Positions 1 to 5,684 of a DNA stretch of 5,684 nucleotides are shown in pieces. The position numbers were made by a program, and so were the translations under genes. The notes beneath the pieces are model-generated. The model was not told the DNA's origin. It did no database searches and saw nothing but the letters and a program-made list of their open reading frames with translations. Source of the stretch: Gammaproteobacteria bacterium (lineage in GTDB: Bacteria; Pseudomonadota; Gammaproteobacteria; Pseudomonadales; Halieaceae); the NCBI GenBank assembly GCA_029859085.1, contig JAOUDU010000208.1, positions 1 to 5,684 on the forward strand, in the 5' to 3' direction. Position 1 is the first letter of the stretch; each line of letters begins with the position of its first letter.

Positions 1-1368
1 TTCAACCGAGGCCGGGGCGTCGACGCGGATGTAGTATGAATTGCCGAATTGCTGTTCCAGTTGCAGGTAGATTTGGGCGGGATCCTTGCCGGTTCTGGCA
101 CATATTTCAGCCGCCAGCAGATTGAGCACAATGCCGTCCTTGTCGGTGGTCCAGACGCTGCCATCACGGCGCAGAAACGAGGCACCCGCACTCTCCTCAC
201 CGGCGAAACCGAGATCGCCGCGCAGGAGACCGTCGACAAACCATTTGAAGCCGACCGGGACCTCGATGACCTTGCGCTCAAGGTTGGCCGTCACCCGGTC
301 GATCATCGCGCTGGAAACCAGTGTCTTGCCGACATTGACCTTATCACCCCAGCCGCGGCGCTCGCGAAACAGGTAATCGATCGCGACGGCGAGGTAATGG
401 TTGGGATTCATCAGTCCGCCGGATGGCGTGACGATACCGTGGCGATCGGAGTCGACATCGTTACCGAATGCGATATCGAAACGATCCTTCAACGCCACCA
501 GCGAGGCCATCGCATACGGACTGGAGCAATCCATCCGGATCTTGCCGTCGTGGTCCAGTGTCATAAATGAAAAGGTGGGATCCACCGCGGGATTGACGAT
601 TTCCATGTCCAGCCCGTAGTGCTCCTTTATTTTCCGGTAGACGGCGATGCTCGCGCCCCCGAGGGGGTCGACCCCGATTTTCACGCCTGCGGACCTGATG
701 GCTTCCATGTCGATTATTTCGGCCAGCGCCTTTACATAGGGCGTGACATAGTCGAAGTGGCGAATGAACCCGCTGCCCAGCGCGATTTCGTAATCGAGCC
801 TGGACACGTCGCGAAGTCCGTCCTGCAGGATCTCATTGGCGCGCCGCTGGATGAGGGAAGTCACATCGACATCCGCGGGCCCGCCGTTGGGCGGGTTGTA
901 CTTGAAGCCGCCATCCTCCGGCGGATTGTGCGAAGGGGTTATCACGATCCCATCCGCCTGGTCAGTGCCTGAGCGGTTATATTCGAGGATCGCGAACGAG
1001 ATCAGCGGGGTGGCCGTGAGGTCATCAGCTGCGGCGATAAACGTCATTATTCCGTTGCCGGCAAGCACCTCGATAGCACTGATCTGTGCCGGGGTCGACA
1101 GCGCATGGCTGTCCCGGCCGAGGAAAACCGGGCCGGTTATGCCCGCCTGCTGCCGGTATTCGCACACCGCCTGGGTGACCGCGAGAATATGGTTGCGGTT
1201 GAAGCTCTTCTCCAGGGCACTGCCGCGATGACCGGAGGTGCCGAAGCTGATTCGCTGGGCATCGACCGCCGGGTCGGGGACCAGTTCATAGTAGGCCGCA
1301 ACCAGGGCGGGTATATCCGCCAGGCGGTCCCCGGGGACCGGCTGGCCGGCCAGTGGGTCGAGCGCCAT
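1..1368 (-). CDS. pgm: Phosphoglucomutase (alpha-D-glucose-1,6-bisphosphate-dependent), 3' end cut by window edge
   Basis: Interconverts glucose-1-phosphate and glucose-6-phosphate in the cytoplasm, linking glycogen/UDP-glucose metabolism to glycolysis. The reading frame is open for 456 codons and runs off the left edge. From memory, E. coli Pgm is about 546 aa and matches nearly collinearly, so about 90 residues are missing. Visible landmarks: FGTSGHRGS at residues 42-50; the phosphoserine loop TPSHNPP at 144-150, with catalytic Ser146; the metal-binding loop NDVDSDRHG at 303-311, with Asp304, Asp306 and Asp308; and the sugar-binding GEES at 390-393. The C-terminal phosphate-binding domain (RPSGTE in the family) lies outside the window. 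The ATG at 1368 is chosen because a perfect AGGAGG sits 7 nt upstream and the N-terminus ([10 protein letters not shown]) parallels the E. coli protein. It is divergent from the phosphorylase gene. No frameshift or missing catalytic residue is seen in the visible part. Phosphopentomutase side activity is possible but not shown. Confidence 0.96.
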   Translation of the reverse strand, partial: MALDPLAGQPVPGDRLADIPALVAAYYELVPDPAVDAQRISFGTSGHRGSALEKSFNRNHILAVTQAVCEYRQQAGITGPVFLGRDSHALSTPAQISAIEVLAGNGIMTFIAAADDLTATPLISFAILEYNRSGTDQADGIVITPSHNPPEDGGFKYNPPNGGPADVDVTSLIQRRANEILQDGLRDVSRLDYEIALGSGFIRHFDYVTPYVKALAEIIDMEAIRSAGVKIGVDPLGGASIAVYRKIKEHYGLDMEIVNPAVDPTFSFMTLDHDGKIRMDCSSPYAMASLVALKDRFDIAFGNDVDSDRHGIVTPSGGLMNPNHYLAVAIDYLFRERRGWGDKVNVGKTLVSSAMIDRVTANLERKVIEVPVGFKWFVDGLLRGDLGFAGEESAGASFLRRDGSVWTTDKDGIVLNLLAAEICARTGKDPAQIYLQLEQQFGNSYYIRVDAPASVE

Positions 1369-1375
1369 GCTTATT

Positions 1376-1381
1376 CCTCCT
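1376..1381 (-). promoter_or_regulatory. Strong Shine-Dalgarno of pgm
   Basis: On the minus strand this reads AGGAGG inside AAAGGAGGAATAAGC, 7 nt before the ATG at 1368. It is a textbook ribosome binding site and fixes the pgm start. It is much stronger than any site ahead of the other genes here, so pgm is probably well translated. Confidence 0.9.
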
Positions 1382-1421
1382 TTCAGCACAGGACATCCCT
1401 GCTGCGGGATATCACAGCGCC

Positions 1422-1427
1422 ACTATA
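1422..1427 (-). promoter_or_regulatory. Candidate -10 element for pgm
   Basis: The minus strand reads TATAGT, matching 5 of 6 bases of the sigma70 -10 consensus. It would start a leader of roughly 45-50 nt carrying the strong Shine-Dalgarno. No good -35 hexamer is found 16-18 bp upstream (the minus strand there is GGGAAT-like), so the call is weak. An activator-dependent promoter, or one elsewhere in the 158-bp gap, is equally possible. Confidence 0.25.
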
Positions 1428-1464
1428 GACGCTGCGACGGGCCAATTCCCCTGCGCAGATCAAC

Positions 1465-1480
1465 GACTTTGCACAAAGTC
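1465..1480. promoter_or_regulatory. 16-bp near-perfect palindrome, candidate operator
   Basis: GACTTTG and CAAAGTC form 7-bp perfect inverted arms around a 2-nt centre (CA). Such a two-fold symmetric site is typical of a dimeric regulator's operator. The tiny centre and the absence of a T-tract argue against an RNA terminator. It lies in the divergent pgm/phosphorylase gap, directly over the expected -35 region of the rightward -10 candidate at 1495-1500. A bound protein there would be expected to block rightward transcription. I cannot name the regulator, and no regulator gene is visible in the window. Confidence 0.4.
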
Positions 1481-1494
1481 CGGAACTGTCGCAC

Positions 1495-1500
1495 TATAAG
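1495..1500 (+). promoter_or_regulatory. Candidate -10 element for the phosphorylase/PRPP synthetase unit
   Basis: TATAAG matches 5 of 6 bases of the sigma70 -10 consensus. It would start transcription near 1507, giving a leader of about 20 nt before the ATG at 1527 that still includes the CAGGA ribosome site. The -35 is poor: TTGCAC at 1469-1474 is 20 bp away, which is too far. The spacing-correct hexamer falls inside the palindrome at 1465-1480. Confidence 0.35.
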
Positions 1501-1515
1501 CCGGATTCGCTGCAG

Positions 1516-1520
1516 CAGGA
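1516..1520 (+). promoter_or_regulatory. Modest Shine-Dalgarno of the phosphorylase gene
   Basis: CAGGA ends 6 nt before the ATG at 1527. An in-frame TAA at 1497-1499 closes the frame just upstream, and no GTG or TTG lies between that stop and the ATG. The ATG at 1527 is therefore the most upstream start available, and this weak site supports it. Confidence 0.6.
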
Positions 1521-1526
1521 TTCCGC

Positions 1527-3050
1527 ATGGGCACGCTCACTCTTCGCCAGGTCGCCATCGATACCTACAAGGAAAACGTCGCATACCTTCATCGCGACTG
1601 CAAATTGTATCGCAGTGAGGGTTTCCAGGCCCTGAACAAGATCGAAATCCAGCAAAAGGACAACGGGCGCTCGATCATCGCGGTACTCAACGTGGTCGAC
1701 GATGTCTGCATCACCGGGCCGGATGAGCTGGGGGTTTGCGAACAGGCATTCGAGCAACTCGGCGGCAAGGCCGGTATCGCGGTCAGCGTCGCCCACGCCA
1801 GGGCACCCGATTCGCTCAAGGCGGTCCACCGGAAAATTGCCGGAGACGTTCTCGATTTTGAGGATTACCGCGGTATCGCCCTGGATATCGCTGCCAACCG
1901 CTACTCCAAGATAGAGATCGCCGCCTTCCTGGTGGCCTGTTCCGAGCTCGGCCTCGAGCGCGATGAAGTCCTTTACCTGACCAGGGCGATGATCGAGACC
2001 GGTGAGCGGCTCGACTGGGGAGAGCCCCTGGTCGTCGACAAGCACTGCATCGGGGGGATTCCGGGAAATCGCACCACCATGGTGATCGTGCCGATTGTCG
2101 CCTCCCACGGCATGCTGATGCCGAAGACCTCCAGTCGCGCGATCACCTCTCCCGCCGGTACCGCGGATACGATGGAAGTGCTGGCGCAGGTCGAACTTTC
2201 GCCGGACAAGCTGCACCAGATAGTCCGCAGCGAACGCGCCTGCCTCGCCTGGGGGGGCACTGCCAGGCTAGCCCCCGTGGACGATATCCTGATCGCGGTC
2301 GAGCGCCCGCTGCTGATGGATTCACCGGGGCAGCTGGTCGCCTCCATCCTGTCAAAGAAACTGGCGGCGGGGGCCAACCACCTGGTGATCGACATCCCTA
2401 TTGGCGCTACCGCCAAGGTACGCACCCGCAACAGCGCGATGATCCTGCGCAAGTTGTTCGAATACGTCGGCGACAGCCTGGGAATAAATCTCGAGGTCGT
2501 CCTCACCGACGGCCGCCAGCCGGTGGGACGGGGCATCGGGCCCGCGCTGGAGGCGCGGGACGTCATGCAGGTGCTGAGTAACGATCCCACAGCGCCCGTT
2601 GACCTGCGCGAAAAGGCCCTGCAGCTGGCGGGCAGAATTCTCGAATTTGACCCCGACATACGCGGCGGGCAGGGCTATATTATGGCCAGGGATATACTGG
2701 ATTCCGGCAGGGCACTGGCGAAGATGCAGGCCATCATCGAGGCCCAGGGCAAGAACCCTCACCCGCCCGAGATCGGCCCGCTGCGCCATGACGTGCTAGC
2801 CGGCCAGGATGGCATCGTGACCGCCATCGACAATCTGCAGCTGGCGCATATCGCCCGCCTGGCGGGGGCTCCGATGGACCAGGGTGCAGGCGTCGACCTG
2901 CACTGCAAACTCGGTGACCGGGTAGCGCCTGACACGCCTATTTACACTATTTATGCCGCATTTCCCGCCGATTTCGATTTCGCACGGGAACTGGCCGCAC
3001 AGGATACCGGCTACACTATCGGTGAGCATTATGTCGATGAAAGACCCTGA
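1527..3050 (+). CDS. AMP/thymidine phosphorylase of the archaeal-like long family (putative thymidine phosphorylase)
   Basis: Predicted to phosphorolyse a nucleoside or nucleoside 5'-monophosphate, giving a free base plus ribose-1-phosphate or ribose-1,5-bisphosphate. The 507 residues match the long family usually named 'putative thymidine phosphorylase' in bacteria and AMP phosphorylase in archaea. They carry an extra N-terminal domain (about residues 1-90) that classical DeoA lacks. Then come the helical and alpha/beta phosphorylase domains: phosphate-loop motif [13 protein letters not shown] at 172-184, family signature [19 protein letters not shown] at 200-218, and SILSKK at 273-278 (the Ser/Lys equivalent to E. 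coli TP Ser186/Lys190). A C-terminal barrel-sandwich-like domain with [12 protein letters not shown] lies at 453-464. By hand alignment, the position of E. coli TP Arg171 (base binding) is Asp252, as I recall it in archaeal AMP phosphorylases. The thymidine label is therefore doubtful and the true substrate is open. First gene of a unit with the PRPP synthetase. Family assignment is very secure; specificity is not. Confidence 0.93.
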   Translation: MGTLTLRQVAIDTYKENVAYLHRDCKLYRSEGFQALNKIEIQQKDNGRSIIAVLNVVDDVCITGPDELGVCEQAFEQLGGKAGIAVSVAHARAPDSLKAVHRKIAGDVLDFEDYRGIALDIAANRYSKIEIAAFLVACSELGLERDEVLYLTRAMIETGERLDWGEPLVVDKHCIGGIPGNRTTMVIVPIVASHGMLMPKTSSRAITSPAGTADTMEVLAQVELSPDKLHQIVRSERACLAWGGTARLAPVDDILIAVERPLLMDSPGQLVASILSKKLAAGANHLVIDIPIGATAKVRTRNSAMILRKLFEYVGDSLGINLEVVLTDGRQPVGRGIGPALEARDVMQVLSNDPTAPVDLREKALQLAGRILEFDPDIRGGQGYIMARDILDSGRALAKMQAIIEAQGKNPHPPEIGPLRHDVLAGQDGIVTAIDNLQLAHIARLAGAPMDQGAGVDLHCKLGDRVAPDTPIYTIYAAFPADFDFARELAAQDTGYTIGEHYVDERP

Positions 3051-3096
3051 GTTGTCCCTGCCGCAAGCCATCGCGCGCATCGGCCGGACCCGTTGA
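3031..3096 (+). other. 21-codon mini-ORF bridging the phosphorylase and PRPP synthetase genes
   Basis: ATG at 3031 opens a short frame ([12 protein letters not shown]..., 21 aa) inside the last codons of the phosphorylase and closes at TGA 3094-3096. That stop overlaps the TTG start of the next gene (TTGA, 3-base stop shifted by one). A GGTGAG lies 4 nt before its ATG and could act as a Shine-Dalgarno, whereas the TTG at 3093 has almost none of its own. The arrangement would allow ribosomes ending here to restart on the PRPP synthetase. The peptide resembles nothing I recognise and is probably not functional as a protein. The frame could also be chance. Confidence 0.25.
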
Positions 3097-3992
3097 ATCC
3101 CGCCGACCACAACCGGGGATTACTGCTGGGTTTTCCTGATTACAGCGACCCCGCAAGAAACCTGGCAGCCGCTGCCGGCCTGGATTACGCCGAAATCGCC
3201 GTGCACCGTTTCCCCGACGGCGAGAGCCGCATACGCCTTCCCTCGCAGCTCCCGGGGCGCGTGGTGATATGCCGGAGCATGTACCAGCCCAACGATAAAC
3301 TGATAGAACTCGCGCTGGCCGCGGCCACGGCGAGGGAACTGGGCGCGAGGCATTTAACCCTGGTCGCGCCCTACCTGTGCTACATGCGGCAGGACAAGGC
3401 CTTCCACCCCGGCGAGGCCGTCAGCCAGCGAGTCGTGGGGAAGTTCCTGGCCAGCCACTTCGACGCGCTGATTACCGTGGACCCCCATTTACACCGGGTA
3501 AGCCGCCTGGGCGATGCAGTGCCCGCAACGAGTGCCATGGCCCTCGCGGCGACCGACGCGATGGCGATCTACCTGGAAGGCAGGCTGGATAATCCCCTGC
3601 TGATGGGGCCCGACGCCGAGTCCCGGCAGTGGGTCGCGGCCATCGCCCGTCGCAACCACCTGGAATTTTACGTCGCCCACAAGGAACGCGCGGGGGACAC
3701 CGATGTCCGCGTCACCTTACCCGATGCCAGCTACCGGGGGAGGCACGTCGTACTGGTGGATGACATCGCCAGCACCGGACGCACCCTGGAGGCCGCCAGC
3801 CGGGAACTCTGGAAACACGGGCCCGCCAGCGTTACGGTGATGGTCACCCACGCACTCTTTGTCGGGGATGCTCTGGGACACATCAGCAGCGCCGGCGTGG
3901 ATGAGATCTGGAGCAGCGACAGCATCACTCACCCGACCAACCGGATACAGCTGGCACCGACCATGGCACAGGCGCTGCGCGATCAGGGCTAA
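3093..3992 (+). CDS. prs: Ribose-phosphate pyrophosphokinase (PRPP synthetase) homologue, archaeal-like short form
   Basis: Transfers pyrophosphate from ATP to ribose-5-phosphate, giving PRPP for nucleotide synthesis and base salvage. Motifs along the 299 residues: RFPDGES at 39-45; LVAPYLCYMRQDKAF at 90-104 (ATP-binding RQD); ITVDPHLHR at 127-135 (the catalytic/metal DPH or DLH motif); the flexible-loop K-x-R as Lys197/Arg199, followed by GDTDVRV; and the PRPP loop VVLVDDIASTGRTL at 219-232. The loop carries Arg230 where the common form has Gly. Length and the KER-GDxxV loop look more like archaeal enzymes (about 285-290 aa) than housekeeping bacterial Prs (about 315 aa), so a second, conventional prs may exist elsewhere. 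The frame has no ATG until residue 63, which lies inside the conserved fold, so TTG at 3093 is the sensible start. It has no clear Shine-Dalgarno. It lies 42 bp after the phosphorylase, almost certainly co-transcribed, and may be translationally coupled. Confidence 0.9.
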   Translation: MNPADHNRGLLLGFPDYSDPARNLAAAAGLDYAEIAVHRFPDGESRIRLPSQLPGRVVICRSMYQPNDKLIELALAAATARELGARHLTLVAPYLCYMRQDKAFHPGEAVSQRVVGKFLASHFDALITVDPHLHRVSRLGDAVPATSAMALAATDAMAIYLEGRLDNPLLMGPDAESRQWVAAIARRNHLEFYVAHKERAGDTDVRVTLPDASYRGRHVVLVDDIASTGRTLEAASRELWKHGPASVTVMVTHALFVGDALGHISSAGVDEIWSSDSITHPTNRIQLAPTMAQALRDQG

Positions 3993-3993
3993 C

Positions 3994-4059
3994 GTGTTCC
4001 GTGAGGAAGAGATCGCCCGCTACGGCACCGTGGTCGCGGACTACAGTCTCAGGGAATGA
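3994..4059 (+). other. Short open frame after the PRPP synthetase gene (21 aa), uncertain
   Basis: A GTG two bases after the TAA of the PRPP synthetase starts a 21-codon frame (FREEEIARYGTVVADYSLRE as its main part) ending at TGA 4057-4059, overlapping the 3' end of the convergent P450 gene by 11 bases. AGGG lies about 6 nt upstream. The composition looks protein-like, but I recognise no family. It may be chance, a tail of a decayed gene, or a tiny peptide. It fills the 56-bp gap between the two convergent units, in which I see no terminator hairpin with a T-tract on either strand. Confidence 0.12.
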
Positions 4060-5257
4060 ATACCGGCAGCGTCTCCCAGCCACGTGTCGACGAGGAAGAG
4101 GAGAGTTTTGCGTTGTCGGCGTCCACCGTCCACTCCGGGAAGCGCTTCAGTATCTCTTCCATCGCCACCCGGCCCTCTACCCTGGCCAGTGCGGAGCCGA
4201 GGCAGACATGGATGCCGCGCCCGAAGGTCATGTGAGGCTGGCCCTGGCGATGGATATCGAAGCGTTCGCCATCGGGAAAGCGGCTCTCGTCCCTGTTGGC
4301 GGATGCCAGCAGGAAGAGCATAGCGCTCCCTGCGGGGACGAGCTGGCCGTGAATCTCCACGTCTTTCCTGACGTGCCGGGCGACCGAGGGCCCGACCGGT
4401 TCAAAGCGCAGGATCTCCTCGATGGCGGCCGGCACCAGGCTCGGGTTCTGCGCGATCTGGCGACGCTGTTCCGGATGGTCCCCCAGCACCTTGCCTATCC
4501 AGCCAATCAACCGCGCCGTGGTCTCGTTGCCCGCCCCTGCCAGCACGTTGACAAAAACCAGCACCTCGTCACGTGTGAGCTTGCGCGTGGTCCCGGTTTC
4601 ATCCTCGAATTCAACCTGCAGCAGCAGGGTCATGAGATCGTCGGAGGGATTTTTGGCGCGCCAGTCCACGTAATCCTCGAAGCCTTCTCCCTTGTAAGAG
4701 GTCTGGGATACCTCCATAGGCTTGCCTTCCTCGGTGCGCAACGCGGCGTCGACCCGGCCGCGAATGGTGTCACGGTCCTCGTCGGGGATACCCAGCAGCA
4801 TGCCGATGACGCCCCCGGGGAGTTTGGCGCCAAGGTCGGCAATAAAATCAAGCCGGCCGGTGCCCACGCAGGGGTCCAGGCAGCGGGCGGTGTAGTCTCG
4901 GACCTTTTCCTTGAGATCGTTCATCCGCCTGGGCGTGAATATCCCCGTCACCACCTTGCGATAGACAGTGTGCAGGGGCGGATCCTCCCAGATGAACATC
5001 CCGCGGGGGATTTCGAAATCCTCCTTGATGAACTCCAGCACATCACCGCGTGCGGAACTGAAAACCTCCACATTGCCGAAGTGCGTATCGATATCACTGT
5101 AGCGGCTCAGTGCGTAAAAATCGTACTCCTTGTTGTAGTAAAGCGGCGCCTCTTCCCGCATCCGCCGGAAGGTCGGATAGGGATCCCTCCCCAGGTCCGG
5201 CCGGTAGGGATCCCAGTAGACGGGATCGGACCCGCCAGCATCGACTTGCGTCTTCAT
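4049..5257 (-). CDS. Cytochrome P450 (soluble bacterial class I type), complete
   Basis: A heme-thiolate monooxygenase of 402 residues, the usual length for soluble bacterial P450s, with no signal peptide or membrane anchor. Landmarks: C-helix DPPLHTVYR at 92-100, whose His96/Arg100 contact heme propionates; I-helix AGAGNETT at 240-247, with the Glu245-Thr246 pair for oxygen activation; K-helix EILR (ExxR) at 281-284; PDGERFD at 328-334; and the heme loop FGRGIHVCLG at 345-354, with ligand Cys352 (codon 4202-4204). A Ser5 run at 386-390 precedes the C-terminal RGWETLPV strand. It needs electrons from a ferredoxin/reductase, and none is encoded here. Substrate and CYP family number cannot be read from sequence; the overall look resembles P450s acting on steroid, terpenoid or lipid substrates. 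The start at 5257 overlaps the stop of the upstream P450 by one base (TGATG), with a G-rich stretch (GCGGGGGG) serving as ribosome site. The gene converges on the PRPP synthetase. Confidence 0.96.
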   Translation of the reverse strand: MKTQVDAGGSDPVYWDPYRPDLGRDPYPTFRRMREEAPLYYNKEYDFYALSRYSDIDTHFGNVEVFSSARGDVLEFIKEDFEIPRGMFIWEDPPLHTVYRKVVTGIFTPRRMNDLKEKVRDYTARCLDPCVGTGRLDFIADLGAKLPGGVIGMLLGIPDEDRDTIRGRVDAALRTEEGKPMEVSQTSYKGEGFEDYVDWRAKNPSDDLMTLLLQVEFEDETGTTRKLTRDEVLVFVNVLAGAGNETTARLIGWIGKVLGDHPEQRRQIAQNPSLVPAAIEEILRFEPVGPSVARHVRKDVEIHGQLVPAGSAMLFLLASANRDESRFPDGERFDIHRQGQPHMTFGRGIHVCLGSALARVEGRVAMEEILKRFPEWTVDADNAKLSSSSSTRGWETLPVFIP

Positions 5258-5684
5258 CAGAAACCCCCCGCAGTGTATTTTTTATTCAAACTGCTTTCCA
5301 GGTCGAGATGGAGGTTCGCCAGGCCTCGAATGATAAAGCTGGGCTCATAATCCAGGCGGCGATTACCCGGCGTACCGTGCTTCGCTTCGGACAGGCTGAT
5401 ATGCGTGGTGTGCGCCAGAAAGCGCTCCAGTATCGCCTTCACTTCCACCCGCGCCAGCGGGGCGCCCGCACAGGTGTGCACCCCCCTGCCAAAAGCGAGG
5501 TGTTCCTTGATCCTGGGCCGGTTGAGCCGGAACTCTTCGGGATTTTCCCACCGCCTCGGGTCGCGATTGGCGGCGGCCAGCGAAAGCATCAGGCGGGTCC
5601 CCGCCGGGATTTTGATGGCACCTATCTGCGTATCCCTGCGGGCGATCCTGAAAGTGACTTTGGTGGAACCCTCGAGGCGGAGCA
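5257..5684 (-). CDS. Second cytochrome P450, C-terminal third only (5' end beyond the right edge)
   Basis: The frame enters from the right edge and supplies the last 141 residues of a P450. It begins with LRLEGS, which follows the K-helix Glu; the ExxR Glu itself is just outside the window and its Arg is the second visible residue. Then come IPAGTRLMLSLAAANRD, PEEFRLNRP, the heme loop FGRGVHTCAGAPLARVE with its Cys ligand codon at 5470-5472, and a C-terminal tail ending KKYTAGGF. Heme binding and fold are intact in what is visible. It is clearly a paralogue of the downstream P450 rather than a recent duplicate: motifs align but most other residues differ (RGVHTCAGAPLA versus RGIHVCLGSALA). 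Its TGA at 5259-5257 shares a base with the downstream P450's ATG, so the two are one transcript and probably made together. Substrate unknown. Confidence 0.95.
   Translation of the reverse strand, partial: LRLEGSTKVTFRIARRDTQIGAIKIPAGTRLMLSLAAANRDPRRWENPEEFRLNRPRIKEHLAFGRGVHTCAGAPLARVEVKAILERFLAHTTHISLSEAKHGTPGNRRLDYEPSFIIRGLANLHLDLESSLNKKYTAGGF

Noticed and set aside
49..972. Several plus-strand open frames opposite pgm
   Set aside because: The minus strand here is a continuous, near-collinear Pgm with all catalytic loops. The plus-strand frames are shadows of it.
1401..1418. Possible inverted repeat GCTGCG/CACAGC or CRP-like half site near GATATC
   Set aside because: The arms have a mismatch and only one half resembles a TGTGA motif. 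Too weak to call an operator.
1494..2216. Minus-strand open frame of 240 codons opposite the phosphorylase start
   Set aside because: It mirrors the phosphorylase coding frame, is rich in Asp/Gly/Arg typical of antisense shadows, and shows no family resemblance.
4017..4039. CCGC...GCGG pairing that could be a terminator stem
   Set aside because: The stem is only 4 bp with a 15-nt loop, and there is no T-tract on either strand.
4001..5350. Long plus-strand open frame of 449 codons
   Set aside because: It lies fully antisense to the complete P450 and into the second P450. Its translation shows no known domain, while the minus strand carries all P450 motifs. High-GC third-position bias creates such shadow frames.
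1..5684. CRISPR array, tRNA/rRNA, insertion sequence or toxin-antitoxin pair
   Set aside because: No regularly spaced repeats, RNA-gene signature, transposase or terminal inverted repeats were seen. Almost the whole window is accounted for by five metabolic genes.

Overview
The window reads as a piece of chromosome from a high-GC (about 60% by eye) Gram-negative bacterium. The E. coli-type phosphoglucomutase, the proteobacterial 'long' thymidine/AMP phosphorylase family and a tandem pair of soluble bacterial P450s suggest a gammaproteobacterium, perhaps an environmental or marine one. That placement is inference from remembered family distributions; nothing in the window fixes the taxon.

Layout, left to right. 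(1) Positions 1-1368, minus strand: a phosphoglucomutase (pgm) lacking only its C-terminal phosphate-binding domain, which lies beyond the left edge. (2) Positions 1369-1526: a 158-bp divergent intergenic region with a strong Shine-Dalgarno for pgm, a TATAAG -10 candidate for the rightward genes, and a 16-bp near-perfect palindrome where a -35/operator would sit. (3) Positions 1527-3992, plus strand: a two-gene unit encoding a 507-aa AMP/thymidine phosphorylase of the archaeal-like long family and a 299-aa ribose-phosphate pyrophosphokinase (PRPP synthetase) homologue. They are 42 bp apart. A 21-codon mini-ORF bridges the gap, and its stop overlaps the TTG start of the second gene. (4) Positions 4049-5684, minus strand: two cytochrome P450 genes in tandem. 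The upstream one enters from the right edge and shows only its C-terminal third. The downstream one is complete (402 aa). Stop and start overlap by one base (TGATG). This pair converges on the PRPP synthetase gene with no recognisable terminator between them.

How the genes could work together. The phosphorylase would split nucleosides or nucleoside 5'-monophosphates with phosphate, giving a base plus ribose-1-phosphate or ribose-1,5-bisphosphate. The PRPP synthetase homologue would make the activated ribose used to reattach bases. The divergent sugar-phosphate mutase could in principle link ribose-1-phosphate to ribose-5-phosphate, although its plain assignment is glucose-1-P/glucose-6-P. The central part therefore looks like a pentose-phosphate/nucleotide salvage module. 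The P450s are probably an unrelated oxidative (lipid, terpenoid or xenobiotic) unit whose substrate cannot be read from sequence.

I saw no RNA gene, CRISPR array, insertion sequence or prophage feature. The most interesting part is the phosphorylase-PRPP synthetase pair, with its archaeal-like enzyme types and unusual junction.
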